NCBI RefSeq assembly: GCF_002157145.1
Contig: NZ_CP021361.1
Span: 124,001-188,000, forward strand
Origin: Acidovorax carolinensis
GTDB lineage: Bacteria > Pseudomonadota > Gammaproteobacteria > Burkholderiales > Burkholderiaceae_C
Length of the DNA stretch: 64,000 bases
Direction: 5' to 3'
Positions 9,638-18,311 of the stretch are shown here, piece after piece; the first letter of the stretch is position 1, and each line of letters begins with the position of its first letter. A program made the position numbers and the translations under genes. The notes below the pieces were generated by a model. That model was given only the letters and a program-made list of their open reading frames with translations. It made no database searches and was not told the DNA's origin.

Positions 9638-9685
9638 ACCGCTGAAGCCACCGATTCCTTCTTTTCTATCGATACCCCCATCACC

Positions 9686-10846
9686 ATGATCCACCAGCCC
9701 GACCAGTACCAGGAAATCCGCGACGCCGTGCGCGCCCTCTGTGCCCAGTTCCCCGATGAATATTTCCGCAAAGTCGATGAGGCCCGCGGCTACCCCGAGG
9801 AGTTTGTCGATGCCCTGACCAAGGCCGGCTGGATGGCCGCGTTGATCCCGCAGGAATACGGCGGCTCGGGCCTGACCATGGCCGAGGCCTCGGTCATCAT
9901 GGAAGAAATCAACCGCAGCGGCGGCAACTCCGGCGCCTGCCATGGCCAGATGTACGTGATGAACGCCATCGTGCGCAGCGGCAGCGAGGCGCAAAAGCAG
10001 AAATACCTGCCCAAGATCGCCTCGGGCGAATTGCGCATCCAGTCCATGGGCGTGACCGAGCCCACCACCGGCAGTGACACCACCAAGCTCAAGACCACGG
10101 CCGTGAAGAAGGATGGCCGCTGGGTCATCAACGGGCAAAAGGTCTGGATCTCGCGCATCCAGCACAGCGATTTGATGATTTTGCTGGCGCGCACCACGCC
10201 CGCCGATCAGGTGAAGAAGCGCTCCGACGGCCTGTCGTGCTTTCTCATTGACCTGAAGACGGCGATTGGCAACGGCCTCACGGTGCGGCCCATCCTGAAT
10301 ATGGTCAACCACGAGACCAACGAGCTGTTCTTTGACAACCTCGAAATCCCCGAGGACGCGCTGCTGGGCGAAGAAGGCAAAGGCTTCAAGACCTTGCTGG
10401 ACGGCTTGAATGCCGAGCGCACCTTGATTGCCGCCGAGTGCATTGGCGATGGCTACTGGTTCATCGACCGCGCCACCAAGTACGCCAAGGAGCGCGTGGT
10501 GTTCAACCGCCCCATCGGCCAGAACCAGGGCGTGCAGTTCCCGATTGCCGATGCCTTCATCGAGCTGGAAGCCGCCAACCTGATGCGCTGGAAAGCCTGC
10601 GAGAAGATCGACGCCCACCAGAACGCTGGTGCCGAGGCCAACATGGCCAAGTACCTGGCCGCCAAGGCGTCGTGGGAAGCGGCCAACGTGTGCATGCAGA
10701 CGCACGGCGGCTTCGGCTTTGCCTGCGAATACGACATCGAGCGCAAATTCCGCGAAACCCGCCTGTACCAGGTGGCGCCGATCTCGACCAACATGATCTA
10801 CAGCTACGTGGCCGAGCACATCCTGGGCCTGCCGCGTTCTTTCTGA
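9686..10846 (+). CDS. Acyl-CoA dehydrogenase
   Basis: A 386-residue FAD-dependent acyl-CoA dehydrogenase. Signatures are MGVTEPTTGSDTTKLKTTA (about residues 116-134), WVINGQKVWIS and the C-terminal THGGFGFACEYDIERKFR. Where medium-chain enzymes carry the catalytic Glu (YEGT), this protein reads LYQVAPISTNM, so the base must lie elsewhere, as in several non-canonical branches. It follows the hydratase by 48 bp. A homologous gene occupies the Pseudomonas itaconate cluster; whether it acts on methylsuccinyl-CoA or another C5 thioester is inference. A family B repeat begins 10 bp after its stop. Confidence 0.92.
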   Translation: MIHQPDQYQEIRDAVRALCAQFPDEYFRKVDEARGYPEEFVDALTKAGWMAALIPQEYGGSGLTMAEASVIMEEINRSGGNSGACHGQMYVMNAIVRSGSEAQKQKYLPKIASGELRIQSMGVTEPTTGSDTTKLKTTAVKKDGRWVINGQKVWISRIQHSDLMILLARTTPADQVKKRSDGLSCFLIDLKTAIGNGLTVRPILNMVNHETNELFFDNLEIPEDALLGEEGKGFKTLLDGLNAERTLIAAECIGDGYWFIDRATKYAKERVVFNRPIGQNQGVQFPIADAFIELEAANLMRWKACEKIDAHQNAGAEANMAKYLAAKASWEAANVCMQTHGGFGFACEYDIERKFRETRLYQVAPISTNMIYSYVAEHILGLPRSF

Positions 10847-10855
10847 AATGAAGCA

Positions 10856-10953
10856 CCCCCTGAGTCGCTGCGCGCCTTCCCCCTCTCTCGCTTCGCGGGA
10901 GGGGGACGACACCCTCGGTGCGGGGCGGCCCTTCCTCGGTGTCCCTGGGGTTG
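10856..10953. repeat. Intergenic GC-rich repeat, family B (copy 3)
   Basis: Runs in the opposite sense to the other copies on the window but in the same sense relative to the preceding gene: CCCCCTGAG...GCTGCGCGCCTTCC, then a CCCCCTCTC...GAGGGGG hairpin and GGGGCGGCCCTTCCTCGG. It begins 10 bp after the stop of the plus-strand acyl-CoA dehydrogenase (10846). Confidence 0.75.
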
Positions 10954-11007
10954 GGTTGTGCCAGTTGCATGCGCTGCGGGTGGTGCGAAGTGCCATGGAA
11001 CACTAAG

Positions 11008-12201
11008 ATGACAAAGCAAACTCTCAGGCCCCTCGACGGCATCACCGTCGTTTCGCTCGAACATGCGGTGGCAGCGCCGTTCTGCACGCGCCAGCTGGCC
11101 GACCTGGGCGCGCGCGTCATCAAGGTGGAGCGCCCCGGCAGCGGCGACTTCGCGCGCGGCTACGACCAGCGGGTGAAGGGCCAGTCCTCGCACTTCACCT
11201 GGCTCAACCGCAACAAGGAAAGCCTGGCGCTCGACGTGAAGCAGCCACAGGCCCAGGCCGCGCTGCTGCAGCTGCTCAAGACCGCCGACGTGCTGGTGCA
11301 GAACCTCGCACCCGGCGCCGCCGCGCGCATGGGCCTGTCGTACGAGGCGCTTAAAAGCCACAACCCGCGCCTGATCGTCTGCGACATCAGCGGCTATGGC
11401 GCCGACGGGCCGTATCGCGACAAGAAGGCCTATGACCTGCTGATCCAGAGCGAGGCGGGCTTCCTTTCCGTGACGGGCACGCCCGAAACACCCTCCAAAT
11501 CCGGCATCTCGGTGGCCGACATTGCCGCGGGCATGTATGCCTACACCAATATCCTGTCGGCCCTGCTGCTGCGCGGCAAGACAGGCGAGGGCAGCCATAT
11601 CGACGTGTCCATGCTCGAGGCCATGGGCGAGTGGATGGGTTACCCGATGTACTACGCCTACGAAGGCGCGCCACCGCCGCCACGCACCGGCGCATCGCAC
11701 GCCAGCATCTACCCCTACGGGCCGTTTGCGGCTGGTGATGGGGCCACGGTGATGCTGGGCCTGCAAAACGAGCGCGAGTGGAAAATCTTTTGCGACGCCG
11801 TGCTGCAGCGCCCCGAGGTGGCGACGGACCCCCGCTTCTGTTCCAACGCCCAGCGCAATGCGAACCGCGCCGCGCTGCAGGCGCTGATCCTCGGTGTCTT
11901 CGCCGACCTCACCGCCGCCCAGGTGGTCGAACGCCTCGATGCCGCTGGCATTGCCAACGCGCGTGTCAACGACATGGCCGACCTGTGGGCGCACCCGCAA
12001 TTGCAGGCGCGCCAGCGCTGGCGCACCGTGGGCACGCCGGCGGGCGAAGTGCCCGCGCTGCTGCCGCCCGGTGTGAACAGCGCGTTCGACTACCGCATGG
12101 ACGCCGTGCCCGCGGTGGGCCAGCACAACGTCGCCATCCTGGCCGCGCTGGGCTGGAGTGCCGAGCAGATCGACGCACTGCAGGCGCAGCAACCCATCTA
12201 A
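11008..12201 (+). CDS. CaiB/BaiF class III CoA-transferase (probable itaconate CoA-transferase)
   Basis: A 397-residue class III CoA-transferase. It opens with LDGITVVSLEHAVAAPFC, the family's N-terminal Rossmann segment, followed by LADLGARVIKVERPG and the stretch DISGYGADGPY. The Asp of KKAYDLLIQSEAGF is the candidate nucleophile that forms the aspartyl-CoA anhydride. The ATG at 11008 is preferred because the 30 codons upstream read through a family B repeat and lack family similarity. Its position in the cluster matches Ict of Pseudomonas, which moves CoA to itaconate (inferred). The stop TAA is directly followed by the 159-bp element at 12202. Confidence 0.88.
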   Translation: MTKQTLRPLDGITVVSLEHAVAAPFCTRQLADLGARVIKVERPGSGDFARGYDQRVKGQSSHFTWLNRNKESLALDVKQPQAQAALLQLLKTADVLVQNLAPGAAARMGLSYEALKSHNPRLIVCDISGYGADGPYRDKKAYDLLIQSEAGFLSVTGTPETPSKSGISVADIAAGMYAYTNILSALLLRGKTGEGSHIDVSMLEAMGEWMGYPMYYAYEGAPPPPRTGASHASIYPYGPFAAGDGATVMLGLQNEREWKIFCDAVLQRPEVATDPRFCSNAQRNANRAALQALILGVFADLTAAQVVERLDAAGIANARVNDMADLWAHPQLQARQRWRTVGTPAGEVPALLPPGVNSAFDYRMDAVPAVGQHNVAILAALGWSAEQIDALQAQQPI

Positions 12202-12360
12202 GAGGCTGAGAGTCTTTCATCCATGCCCGCCTTGCCCGCCAAAACACAACGGCTCGTCGTTGCAAATACTCGCCATAGCCCGAGCTATGGCTGCGTTTTG
12301 CGCCTAGATCCGATGCGTTTTGACGCACCTTTCGGTCACGGCCGAAAAACTCTCAGCCTC
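12202..12360 (+). repeat. 159-bp element with terminal inverted repeats, family C (copy 1)
   Basis: Bounded by GAGGCTGAGAGT and its exact reverse complement ACTCTCAGCCTC. The arms extend imperfectly to about 20 bp through a T-rich/A-rich tract. In the centre is the 18-bp palindrome CCATAGCCCGAGCTATGG. It contains no coding frame. The reverse complement of 20006-20164 aligns with it end to end without gaps, with about 20 differences counted by eye. It starts at the base after the TAA of the CoA-transferase gene. Looks like a MITE-like non-autonomous element or a large mobile hairpin. Confidence 0.85.
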
Positions 12361-12361
12361 T

Positions 12362-12413
12362 ATATCAAAAACCATAGCTGGCAGCGCTTATCCCGTCTGC
12401 ACTGGAGCCAAAA
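12362..12413. repeat. Partial family A repeat upstream of the PrpD-like gene
   Basis: CATAGCTGGCAGCGCTTATCC matches one arm and the AGCTAT end of the family A element; the second arm is missing or diverged. It sits directly between the family C element and the MmgE/PrpD start. Confidence 0.45.
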
Positions 12414-13778
12414 ATGAAGCAAGAAACCCAAGCCACCATCCACCCCCTGGCGCAGTTTGCCGCCACGCTGCAATGGAGCGATGTGCCCGCACCCGTGCAG
12501 CGCCGCACCGAAGACCTGTGGGTGGACTGGTTCGGCTCGGTGCTGGCCGGCTGCCGTGCGCGGCCGGTGGCCAGCATCACGCGCTTTGCGCTGTCGCAGG
12601 GCCCGGCCGCGGGTCCCAGCGAAGTCATTGGCGGCAGCGCCACCACCTCACCCATGATGGCTGCGCTGGCCAACGCCGCCGCCGCGCATGTGGCCGAACA
12701 GGACGACGTGCACAACGGTTCGGTGTTCCACCCGGCGGCCGTGGTCTTCCCGCCCGCGCTGGCCGTTGCACAAGCCATCGGCGCCAGCGGCGCGCAGCTC
12801 ATGGCGGCCTGCGTGGCCGGCTACGAGGTCGGCATCCGCGTGGGCGAGTTTCTGGGCCGCAGCCACTACAAAATCTTCCACACCACAGCCACGGCCGGCA
12901 CGCTGGCCGCCGCTGCCGCCGTGGGTCGCCTGCTCGAGCTGACGCCTGCGCAGATGCAGCACGCCTTTGGCTCGGCCGGCACGCAGTCGGCGGGGTTGTG
13001 GGAGTTTTTGCGCACTGCCGCCGACAGCAAGCAGCTGCACACCGCGCACGCCGCCTCAGCGGGGCTGATGGCCGCGTACCTGGCCAAGGACGGCTTCACC
13101 GGCGCGCAGGACATTTTCACCGGCCCCCAGGGCCTGGCCGCCGGCATGAGCAGTGATGCCAACCCCGCCAAACTCACTGACGGCATCGGCACGCGCTGGG
13201 CTACAGCCGAGACCAGCTTCAAATGGCACGCCTCCTGCCGCCATACCCACCCCGCTGCGGATGCGCTGCTGCAAGTGATGCAGCAGCACGGCCTGCAGCC
13301 CGCCGACATTGCGCAGGTGACCTGCCTTGTGCACCAGGGCGCCATCGACGTGCTGGGCCCGGTGGTCTCGCCCGCCACGGTGCACCAGTCCAAGTTCTCC
13401 ATGGGCACGGTGCTGGCATTGGCCGCACGCTTTGGCCATGCGGGTTTGACCGAATTTGACGCGCAGTTCCTGGCCCCAGACACCGTGGCCCTGCGCGAGA
13501 AAGTGCGCATGGTGCTGGACGCCGAGGTCGACGCCGCTTACCCGCAGCGCTGGATCGGCAAGGTTACCGTGCAGACGACCGACGGCCGCACCCTGCACGG
13601 CCGGGTGGACGAGCCCAAGGGCGACCCCGGCAACACGCTGTCGCGCGAGGAAATCACCGCCAAGGCATTGCGCCTGGCAGCCTATGGCGGCGCGGTGCCT
13701 GCCGCGCAGGCCGAGGCCGCCGTGCAGCGACTGTGGCGGGTGCAGGAGTGGCCCCGCACGGAACGCCTGCTGGGCTGA
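12414..13778 (+). CDS. MmgE/PrpD-family protein
   Basis: A 454-residue protein of the 2-methylcitrate dehydratase (PrpD)/cis-aconitate decarboxylase superfamily. Characteristic segments are EQDDVHNGSVFHPAAVVFP (about residues 98-116), GYEVGIRVGEFLG and WHASCRHTHPAADALL (about 270-285). Members act on C5-C7 tri- and dicarboxylates. A PrpD-like gene of unproven role occurs in the same position in Pseudomonas itaconate clusters; isomerisation or (de)hydration of a C5 acid is possible. The start is ATG at 12414, preceded by a purine-poor region with no obvious ribosome site. Confidence 0.88.
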   Translation: MKQETQATIHPLAQFAATLQWSDVPAPVQRRTEDLWVDWFGSVLAGCRARPVASITRFALSQGPAAGPSEVIGGSATTSPMMAALANAAAAHVAEQDDVHNGSVFHPAAVVFPPALAVAQAIGASGAQLMAACVAGYEVGIRVGEFLGRSHYKIFHTTATAGTLAAAAAVGRLLELTPAQMQHAFGSAGTQSAGLWEFLRTAADSKQLHTAHAASAGLMAAYLAKDGFTGAQDIFTGPQGLAAGMSSDANPAKLTDGIGTRWATAETSFKWHASCRHTHPAADALLQVMQQHGLQPADIAQVTCLVHQGAIDVLGPVVSPATVHQSKFSMGTVLALAARFGHAGLTEFDAQFLAPDTVALREKVRMVLDAEVDAAYPQRWIGKVTVQTTDGRTLHGRVDEPKGDPGNTLSREEITAKALRLAAYGGAVPAAQAEAAVQRLWRVQEWPRTERLLG

Positions 13779-13864
13779 TCACCGGGCACGGCAATCGCCG
13801 CGGCCCATGACCCGACAGGGGCGCAGACAAAGCCCCGTTGACAACAACCCCAAGGAGACAACAC

Positions 13865-14872
13865 ATGACCGCACGCTTTACGCCCATTTCCCGCCGCACC
13901 ATCACAGGCTCCATCGCTGCCGCCTGCGCCGCGCTGGCCCTGGGTGGCAACGCCCTGGCCAACACCTGGCCCGAAAAGACCGTCACCCTGGTCGTCCCCT
14001 ACAGCGCAGGCGGCCCCACCGACGTGGTGGCTCGCCTGCTGGCTGTGCCCATGGGCCAGTCGCTGGGCCAGACGGTGGTGGTGGAAAACACGGTGGGCGC
14101 GGGCGGCACGCTGGCGCCCGCGCGCATCGCACGCTCCAAGCCCGACGGCTACACCATCATGATCCATCACATGGGCATGGCCACGGCCCCGGCGCTCTAC
14201 AAGAAGCTGCCCTATGACCCGCTCAAGGACTTCGAGTACATCGGCCAGGTGCTGGACGTGCCCATGACGTTGCTGTCGCGCAAGGACTTCCCTGCCAACA
14301 ACTTCCAGGAGCTGCAGGACTACGTCAAGAAGAACCAGGACAAGGTCTCGCTCGCCAACGCGGGCATTGGCGCCGTGTCGCAGCTGTGCGGCATGCTGTT
14401 CATGCACCAGCTGGGCGTGAAGCTGACCACCGTGCCCTACAAGGGCGCCGGCCCGGCCATGAATGACCTGATGGGCGGGCAGGTGGACCTGCTGTGCGAC
14501 CAGACCACGCAGACCGCGCCCGTGATCCAGGACGGCAAGCGCGTCAAGGTTTTCGGCGTGACCACACCGCAGCGCCTGTCGTCCATGCCCAATATCCCCA
14601 CGCTCGATGAGCAGGGCCTCAAGGGCTTTGACGTGAAGGTGTGGCACGGCATGTACGCCCCCAAGGGCACGCCCAGGGACGTGATGGCCAAGCTCAACAC
14701 GGCGCTGAACGTGGCCATCAAGGACGAGAACGTGAAAAAGCGCATTGCTGAACTGAGCTCCGATCTCGTCACGCCCGACAAGGCCACGCCCGAAGGCCTG
14801 CGCAAGCACCTGGCGGCCGAGGTGGCGCGCTGGGACAAGGTCATCAAGGCCGCTGGCGTGAGCGCCGAGTAA
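13865..14872 (+). CDS. Bug/TctC-family solute-binding protein
   Basis: A 335-residue periplasmic binding protein. The ATG at 13865 follows CAAGGAGACAACAC; a start nine codons earlier lacks such a site. A Tat-like SRRTITG precedes a hydrophobic core ending in ALANTW. Hallmarks are VPYSAGGPTDVVAR and ENTVGAGGTLAPAR. In the Pseudomonas itaconate cluster uptake genes of the TRAP type occur; here a Bug protein takes the equivalent place, so a C5-dicarboxylate ligand is a reasonable guess. It has no transporter membrane subunits beside it. Confidence 0.92.
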   Translation: MTARFTPISRRTITGSIAAACAALALGGNALANTWPEKTVTLVVPYSAGGPTDVVARLLAVPMGQSLGQTVVVENTVGAGGTLAPARIARSKPDGYTIMIHHMGMATAPALYKKLPYDPLKDFEYIGQVLDVPMTLLSRKDFPANNFQELQDYVKKNQDKVSLANAGIGAVSQLCGMLFMHQLGVKLTTVPYKGAGPAMNDLMGGQVDLLCDQTTQTAPVIQDGKRVKVFGVTTPQRLSSMPNIPTLDEQGLKGFDVKVWHGMYAPKGTPRDVMAKLNTALNVAIKDENVKKRIAELSSDLVTPDKATPEGLRKHLAAEVARWDKVIKAAGVSAE

Positions 14873-14940
14873 GCCGCGCCCCGCGTCCGGCCTGCACGCA
14901 GCAGGCCGGGGCCTTATCCCAAAGCAATCCACGGCCACCC

Positions 14941-15318
14941 ATGATCGACCGGCTAGACCACCTTGTTCTGACCACCGCTAAGGAGGCAGACTGCGTGCAC
15001 TTTTACTGCACCGTGCTTGGCATGACGCTGCAGACCTTTGGCGAAGGCCGCAAGGCCTTCGTGTTCAATGGCCAGAAGATCAACCTGCATATCCACGGGC
15101 GCGAGTTCGAGCCCAAGGCCCTGCATCCCACGCCGGGCGCGCTGGACCTGTGCTTCATCGCGTCCGTGCCGCTGGCGCAGGTGCAGCAGCACCTGGCAGA
15201 GCATGGCGTTGCCATCGAATGCGGCCCGGTGCAACGCACCGGCGCGCGCGGACCCATCCTCTCGGTCTACGTGCGCGACCCGGACCATAACCTGATCGAG
15301 ATCTCCGAATACGCCTGA
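14941..15318 (+). CDS. VOC-family (glyoxalase/dioxygenase-fold) protein
   Basis: A 125-residue single-module vicinal-oxygen-chelate protein. The expected metal-binding positions are visible: His in IDRLDHLVLT near residue 7, His in INLHIHG near residue 58, and Glu in DHNLIEISEY near the C-terminus. It may act as a dimer. A VOC protein annotated as a ring-cleaving dioxygenase is also a member of the Pseudomonas itaconate cluster; its reaction there is not something I can name. It is 68 bp after the Bug gene and 13 bp before the CitE-like lyase, so probably co-transcribed. Confidence 0.88.
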   Translation: MIDRLDHLVLTTAKEADCVHFYCTVLGMTLQTFGEGRKAFVFNGQKINLHIHGREFEPKALHPTPGALDLCFIASVPLAQVQQHLAEHGVAIECGPVQRTGARGPILSVYVRDPDHNLIEISEYA

Positions 15319-15331
15319 AAGCTTCTTTGCA

Positions 15332-16201
15332 ATGACCAACCCTGTGCGCAACGCCTGTTCCTTCCTGTTCGTTCCCGCCACCCAGCCTGAGCGGCTACCC
15401 AAAGCCCTGGCCAGCGGATCCGACATGGTGATCTCCGATTGGGAAGACGCAGTGGCGCCCGCCGACAAGGAGCGCGCCCGCAACGCCCTGGCCGAAGTCG
15501 TGGCCGCGCTGGAAGGCGCGGCGCGTGCGCGCCTGCTGGTGCGCATCAACAGCGAGGGCTCGCCCTGGTTTGCCGCTGACCTGCAGGCCCTGGCACAGCT
15601 CACGGCGCAGGGCCTGGCTGGCGCCGTGGTGCCCAAGGCCGAGCACGCGCAAACGCTGCAGGCCGTGGCCCGGGCCGCCGGGCCGCAGGCGGCCGTGGTG
15701 GCGCTGGTGGAAAGCGTGGCCGGTCTGGCAGCAGCCGATGCCCTGGCCACCGCGCCGCAGGTGGCGCGCCTGGCCTTCGGGCACCTGGACTTCCAGGTCG
15801 ATGCCGGCATGGCCTGCGGTGATACCGAGGAAGAACTGCTGCCCGTGCGCGTGGCCTTGGTGTTCGCCTCGCGCCGCGCAGGGCTGGCCGCACCCATTGA
15901 CGGCGTGACGGTGGACACGCGCAATCCCGAGCGCATGGCCCGTGACGCCGAGCGCGCGCGGCGCATGGGCTTTGGCGGCAAGCTGTGCATCCACCCGGCG
16001 CAGGTTCCGGTGCTGCACGCCGCCTTCGACCCCGACGAAGCCGCGGTGGCCCATGCGCTGCGGGTGCAACAGGCGCTGCAGCAGGCCGGTGGCGGCGTCT
16101 GCGTGCTCGATGGCCGCATGGTGGATGCGCCGGTGCTGGCGCAGGCGCAGCACACCCTGCAGCGCCACGCCCGGGCGCAGCAGCGCCTTGCGGCCCTCTA
16201 G
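15332..16201 (+). CDS. HpcH/HpaI (CitE-like) CoA-ester lyase, probable citramalyl-CoA lyase
   Basis: A 289-residue TIM-barrel lyase of the CitE/malyl-CoA lyase family. Visible features: FLFVPATQPERLPKA at the N-terminus, the metal-site SDWEDAV (about residues 33-39), ALVESVAGL with a conserved Glu, GHLDFQVDAG, and the C-terminal GFGGKLCIHPAQV. Family members split (citra)malyl-CoA thioesters; in the itaconate route the product is acetyl-CoA plus pyruvate. Last gene of the plus-strand cluster; converges with the CoA-racemase gene at 16305. The intergenic stretch has a weak CGTTG/CAACG hairpin. Confidence 0.87.
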   Translation: MTNPVRNACSFLFVPATQPERLPKALASGSDMVISDWEDAVAPADKERARNALAEVVAALEGAARARLLVRINSEGSPWFAADLQALAQLTAQGLAGAVVPKAEHAQTLQAVARAAGPQAAVVALVESVAGLAAADALATAPQVARLAFGHLDFQVDAGMACGDTEEELLPVRVALVFASRRAGLAAPIDGVTVDTRNPERMARDAERARRMGFGGKLCIHPAQVPVLHAAFDPDEAAVAHALRVQQALQQAGGGVCVLDGRMVDAPVLAQAQHTLQRHARAQQRLAAL

Positions 16202-16304
16202 CTGACCAGAAAACGGGTGTGAAGACGGCGTGTTCGCCGCCGTTGAAACAACGCTGAATGCCCTCGGGCACGGCACACCGTCGCAGGAAGCGGGCGAGAG
16301 ATGC

Positions 16305-17426
16305 TTATGGCGCTGGGCGCTGCCGCCATACGGCCTGCGCTCCGGCCTGGCTCAGCCCGTCCATCACTGCCTGCGTGTGCGCGCCCTGCGCGCAGGCGTC
16401 CCCGGGCGCATAGGCCGCGCCATCGAAGCGCGGTGCCGGCGCGGCCTGCAGCACGCCCTGGTGCTCGGTGTACACGCCACGCGCACGCATGTGCGGGTGC
16501 TCTGCCGCCTCCATGGGGGTGAGCACGGCGCCAAAGCAGGCATCAGTGGGCTCCAGCAGCGCCTGCCAGTGTGCGCGCGGCTGGGCCAAAAACAGTGTCG
16601 CCAGTCGCGACCGGCGCGCGGGCCAGGCGGCCTTGTCCCATTGCGGGCTCACGAAATCGGCATCCCCAGTCAAGCCCAGGGTATCGAGCAGCAAAGCGTA
16701 GAACTGCGGCTCCAGGGCGCCGATGGTGATGTGGTGGCCATCGGCGCAGACATAGGTGTCGTAGAACGGCGCGCTGTCGTGGATGCCCTGCCCGCGCACA
16801 TCGGCCACCAGGCCGCTTTGGCGGGCGCTGAGCATCAGGTTCAGCATGTGGGCCGAGCCGTCCACGATGGCTGCATCCACCACCGTGCCGCGGCCCATGG
16901 CGCGCGCCTGCACGATGCCCGACAGCAATCCTGTCATCAGATAGAGGGCACCGCCGCCGATGTCGCCCAGCACGGCAAAGGGCGACACGGGCCGTGCGTC
17001 GGCCGGGCTGCAGCCCCACAGCGCGCCACTGACGGCGGCATAGTTGGTGTCGTGCCCGGCGCGCGGCGCCAGCGGCCCGCTCTGGCCCCAGCCGGTCATG
17101 CGCCCGTACACCAGGCGCGGGTTGAGCGCCAGGCATTCGTCGGGGCCCAGGCCCAGGCGCTCCATCACGCCGGGGCGCATGCCCTCAATCAGCGCATCGG
17201 CCTCGGCCACCAGGGCCAGCACCAGCTGGCGGCCTTCCTCGGTCTTGAGGTCGGCGAACACCGAGCGCTTGCCGCGGTTGAGCAGGGGGCCGGTGGTCTC
17301 GCGACCTTTGGTTTCGCGCACCACGCTGATCACGTCCGCCCCCAGGTCGGCCAGGTGCATGGCGCAAAACGGACCCGGCCCCAGGCCACCAATCTCCAGC
17401 ACGCGTACGCTGTCCAGAACTTTCAC
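16305..17426 (-). CDS. CaiB/BaiF family protein, alpha-methylacyl-CoA racemase-like
   Basis: A 373-residue class III CoA-transferase superfamily member that looks closest to alpha-methylacyl-CoA racemase. GRMTGWGQSGPLAPRAGHD (about residues 108-126) and VLGDIGGGALYLMTGLL (about 151-167) contain the His and Asp that exchange the alpha proton in racemases. The C-terminal ATPEF-like region is replaced by FGAVLTPMEAAEHPHM. The start at 17426 follows the usual MKVLDSVRVLEIGG. A racemase beside acyl-CoA enzymes would let both epimers of a branched acyl-CoA enter beta-oxidation (inference). The IclR regulator lies 43 bp upstream. Confidence 0.88.
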   Translation of the reverse strand: MKVLDSVRVLEIGGLGPGPFCAMHLADLGADVISVVRETKGRETTGPLLNRGKRSVFADLKTEEGRQLVLALVAEADALIEGMRPGVMERLGLGPDECLALNPRLVYGRMTGWGQSGPLAPRAGHDTNYAAVSGALWGCSPADARPVSPFAVLGDIGGGALYLMTGLLSGIVQARAMGRGTVVDAAIVDGSAHMLNLMLSARQSGLVADVRGQGIHDSAPFYDTYVCADGHHITIGALEPQFYALLLDTLGLTGDADFVSPQWDKAAWPARRSRLATLFLAQPRAHWQALLEPTDACFGAVLTPMEAAEHPHMRARGVYTEHQGVLQAAPAPRFDGAAYAPGDACAQGAHTQAVMDGLSQAGAQAVWRQRPAP

Positions 17427-17469
17427 GCTGTCTCCTTGGGTTGTGTTGTGTGTTGCTGGCGAGGGCGCG

Positions 17470-18258
17470 TCACGACAGGCCTGAGGCCCCGAGCACGCTC
17501 TCCACCGACCGTACCAGCGTGCGCAGGCGCGGGCCGACTTCGGTCTCCAGCTTGCCGCACAGAGGGCTGTAGACGGGCAGCGTCACCGCGAACACCCACA
17601 GCTCACCGTCTTGCGGCTTGGACATGGCCACCGCGATCGACTCCAGCTCGCGGTGCAGGTCACCGTGGCTGCGGCAAAAACCGTTCTCGGCCAGGTCGTG
17701 GCGTGCGTCGTCGAGCCGATGGCCCAGCCAATCGGCGCGTTGCGGGTCCGCGGCGCGCAGGTCGCGCAAGTAGGCCTCGCGTTCCTCCTCGGGCATGCCC
17801 AGGAGGTAGGCGCGGCCCGACGCGGTGCGCGACAGCGAGGTGCGCACGCCCACCTCGGGCCGGAAGATGGGGTTGCCCAGGCTGTTGGCCTGCTCCACCA
17901 GGCACAGTTCGCGCCGGAAGCCCACAGCCAGCTGCACCTGGCCCTCGGTCAGGTCGGCCAGCGTTTGCATCTGCGGCCGGGCCAGCTGGCGCAGCGCCAG
18001 GCGCGTGAGCACCGGCGAGGACAGGCTGAGCAGGCCCAGGCCGGGCACGTATTTGGACAGCCGCTCCGAGTAGCGCAACAGGCCCAGCTCGCACAGCGTC
18101 TCGGTCAACCGAAACAGCGTGGGCTTGGGCAGGCCGGTCAGGTCCATCAGTTCCTTGGCGCTGAGTTCCTGGGTCTTGTTGGAAAAACAGCGCAATATGG
18201 AAACGCCACGCACCAGCGCGCTGACCAATTTGCCGTCCGGATCTGCGTTCACGTTCAC
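17470..18258 (-). CDS. IclR-family transcriptional regulator
   Basis: A 262-residue IclR-type regulator: N-terminal winged helix (SALVRGVSILRCFS, then SAKELMDLTGLPKPTLFRLTETL) and a C-terminal effector-binding GAF-like domain (GRAYLLGMPEEEREAYL, then SIAVAMSKPQDGELWVFAVTLP). I chose the GTG at 18258 because GAGG lies 5-8 bases before it and the domain begins soon after. An ATG at 18327 would add 23 residues and overlap the upstream crotonase gene by 16 bp. It probably controls the surrounding racemase, crotonase, SDR and CoA-ligase genes. Confidence 0.85.
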   Translation of the reverse strand: MNVNADPDGKLVSALVRGVSILRCFSNKTQELSAKELMDLTGLPKPTLFRLTETLCELGLLRYSERLSKYVPGLGLLSLSSPVLTRLALRQLARPQMQTLADLTEGQVQLAVGFRRELCLVEQANSLGNPIFRPEVGVRTSLSRTASGRAYLLGMPEEEREAYLRDLRAADPQRADWLGHRLDDARHDLAENGFCRSHGDLHRELESIAVAMSKPQDGELWVFAVTLPVYSPLCGKLETEVGPRLRTLVRSVESVLGASGLS

Positions 18259-18311
18259 ATAGACCTCGAAAAACCGGTGATTTTCGCCTGATTCATTGCC
18301 AGCACGCGCCC

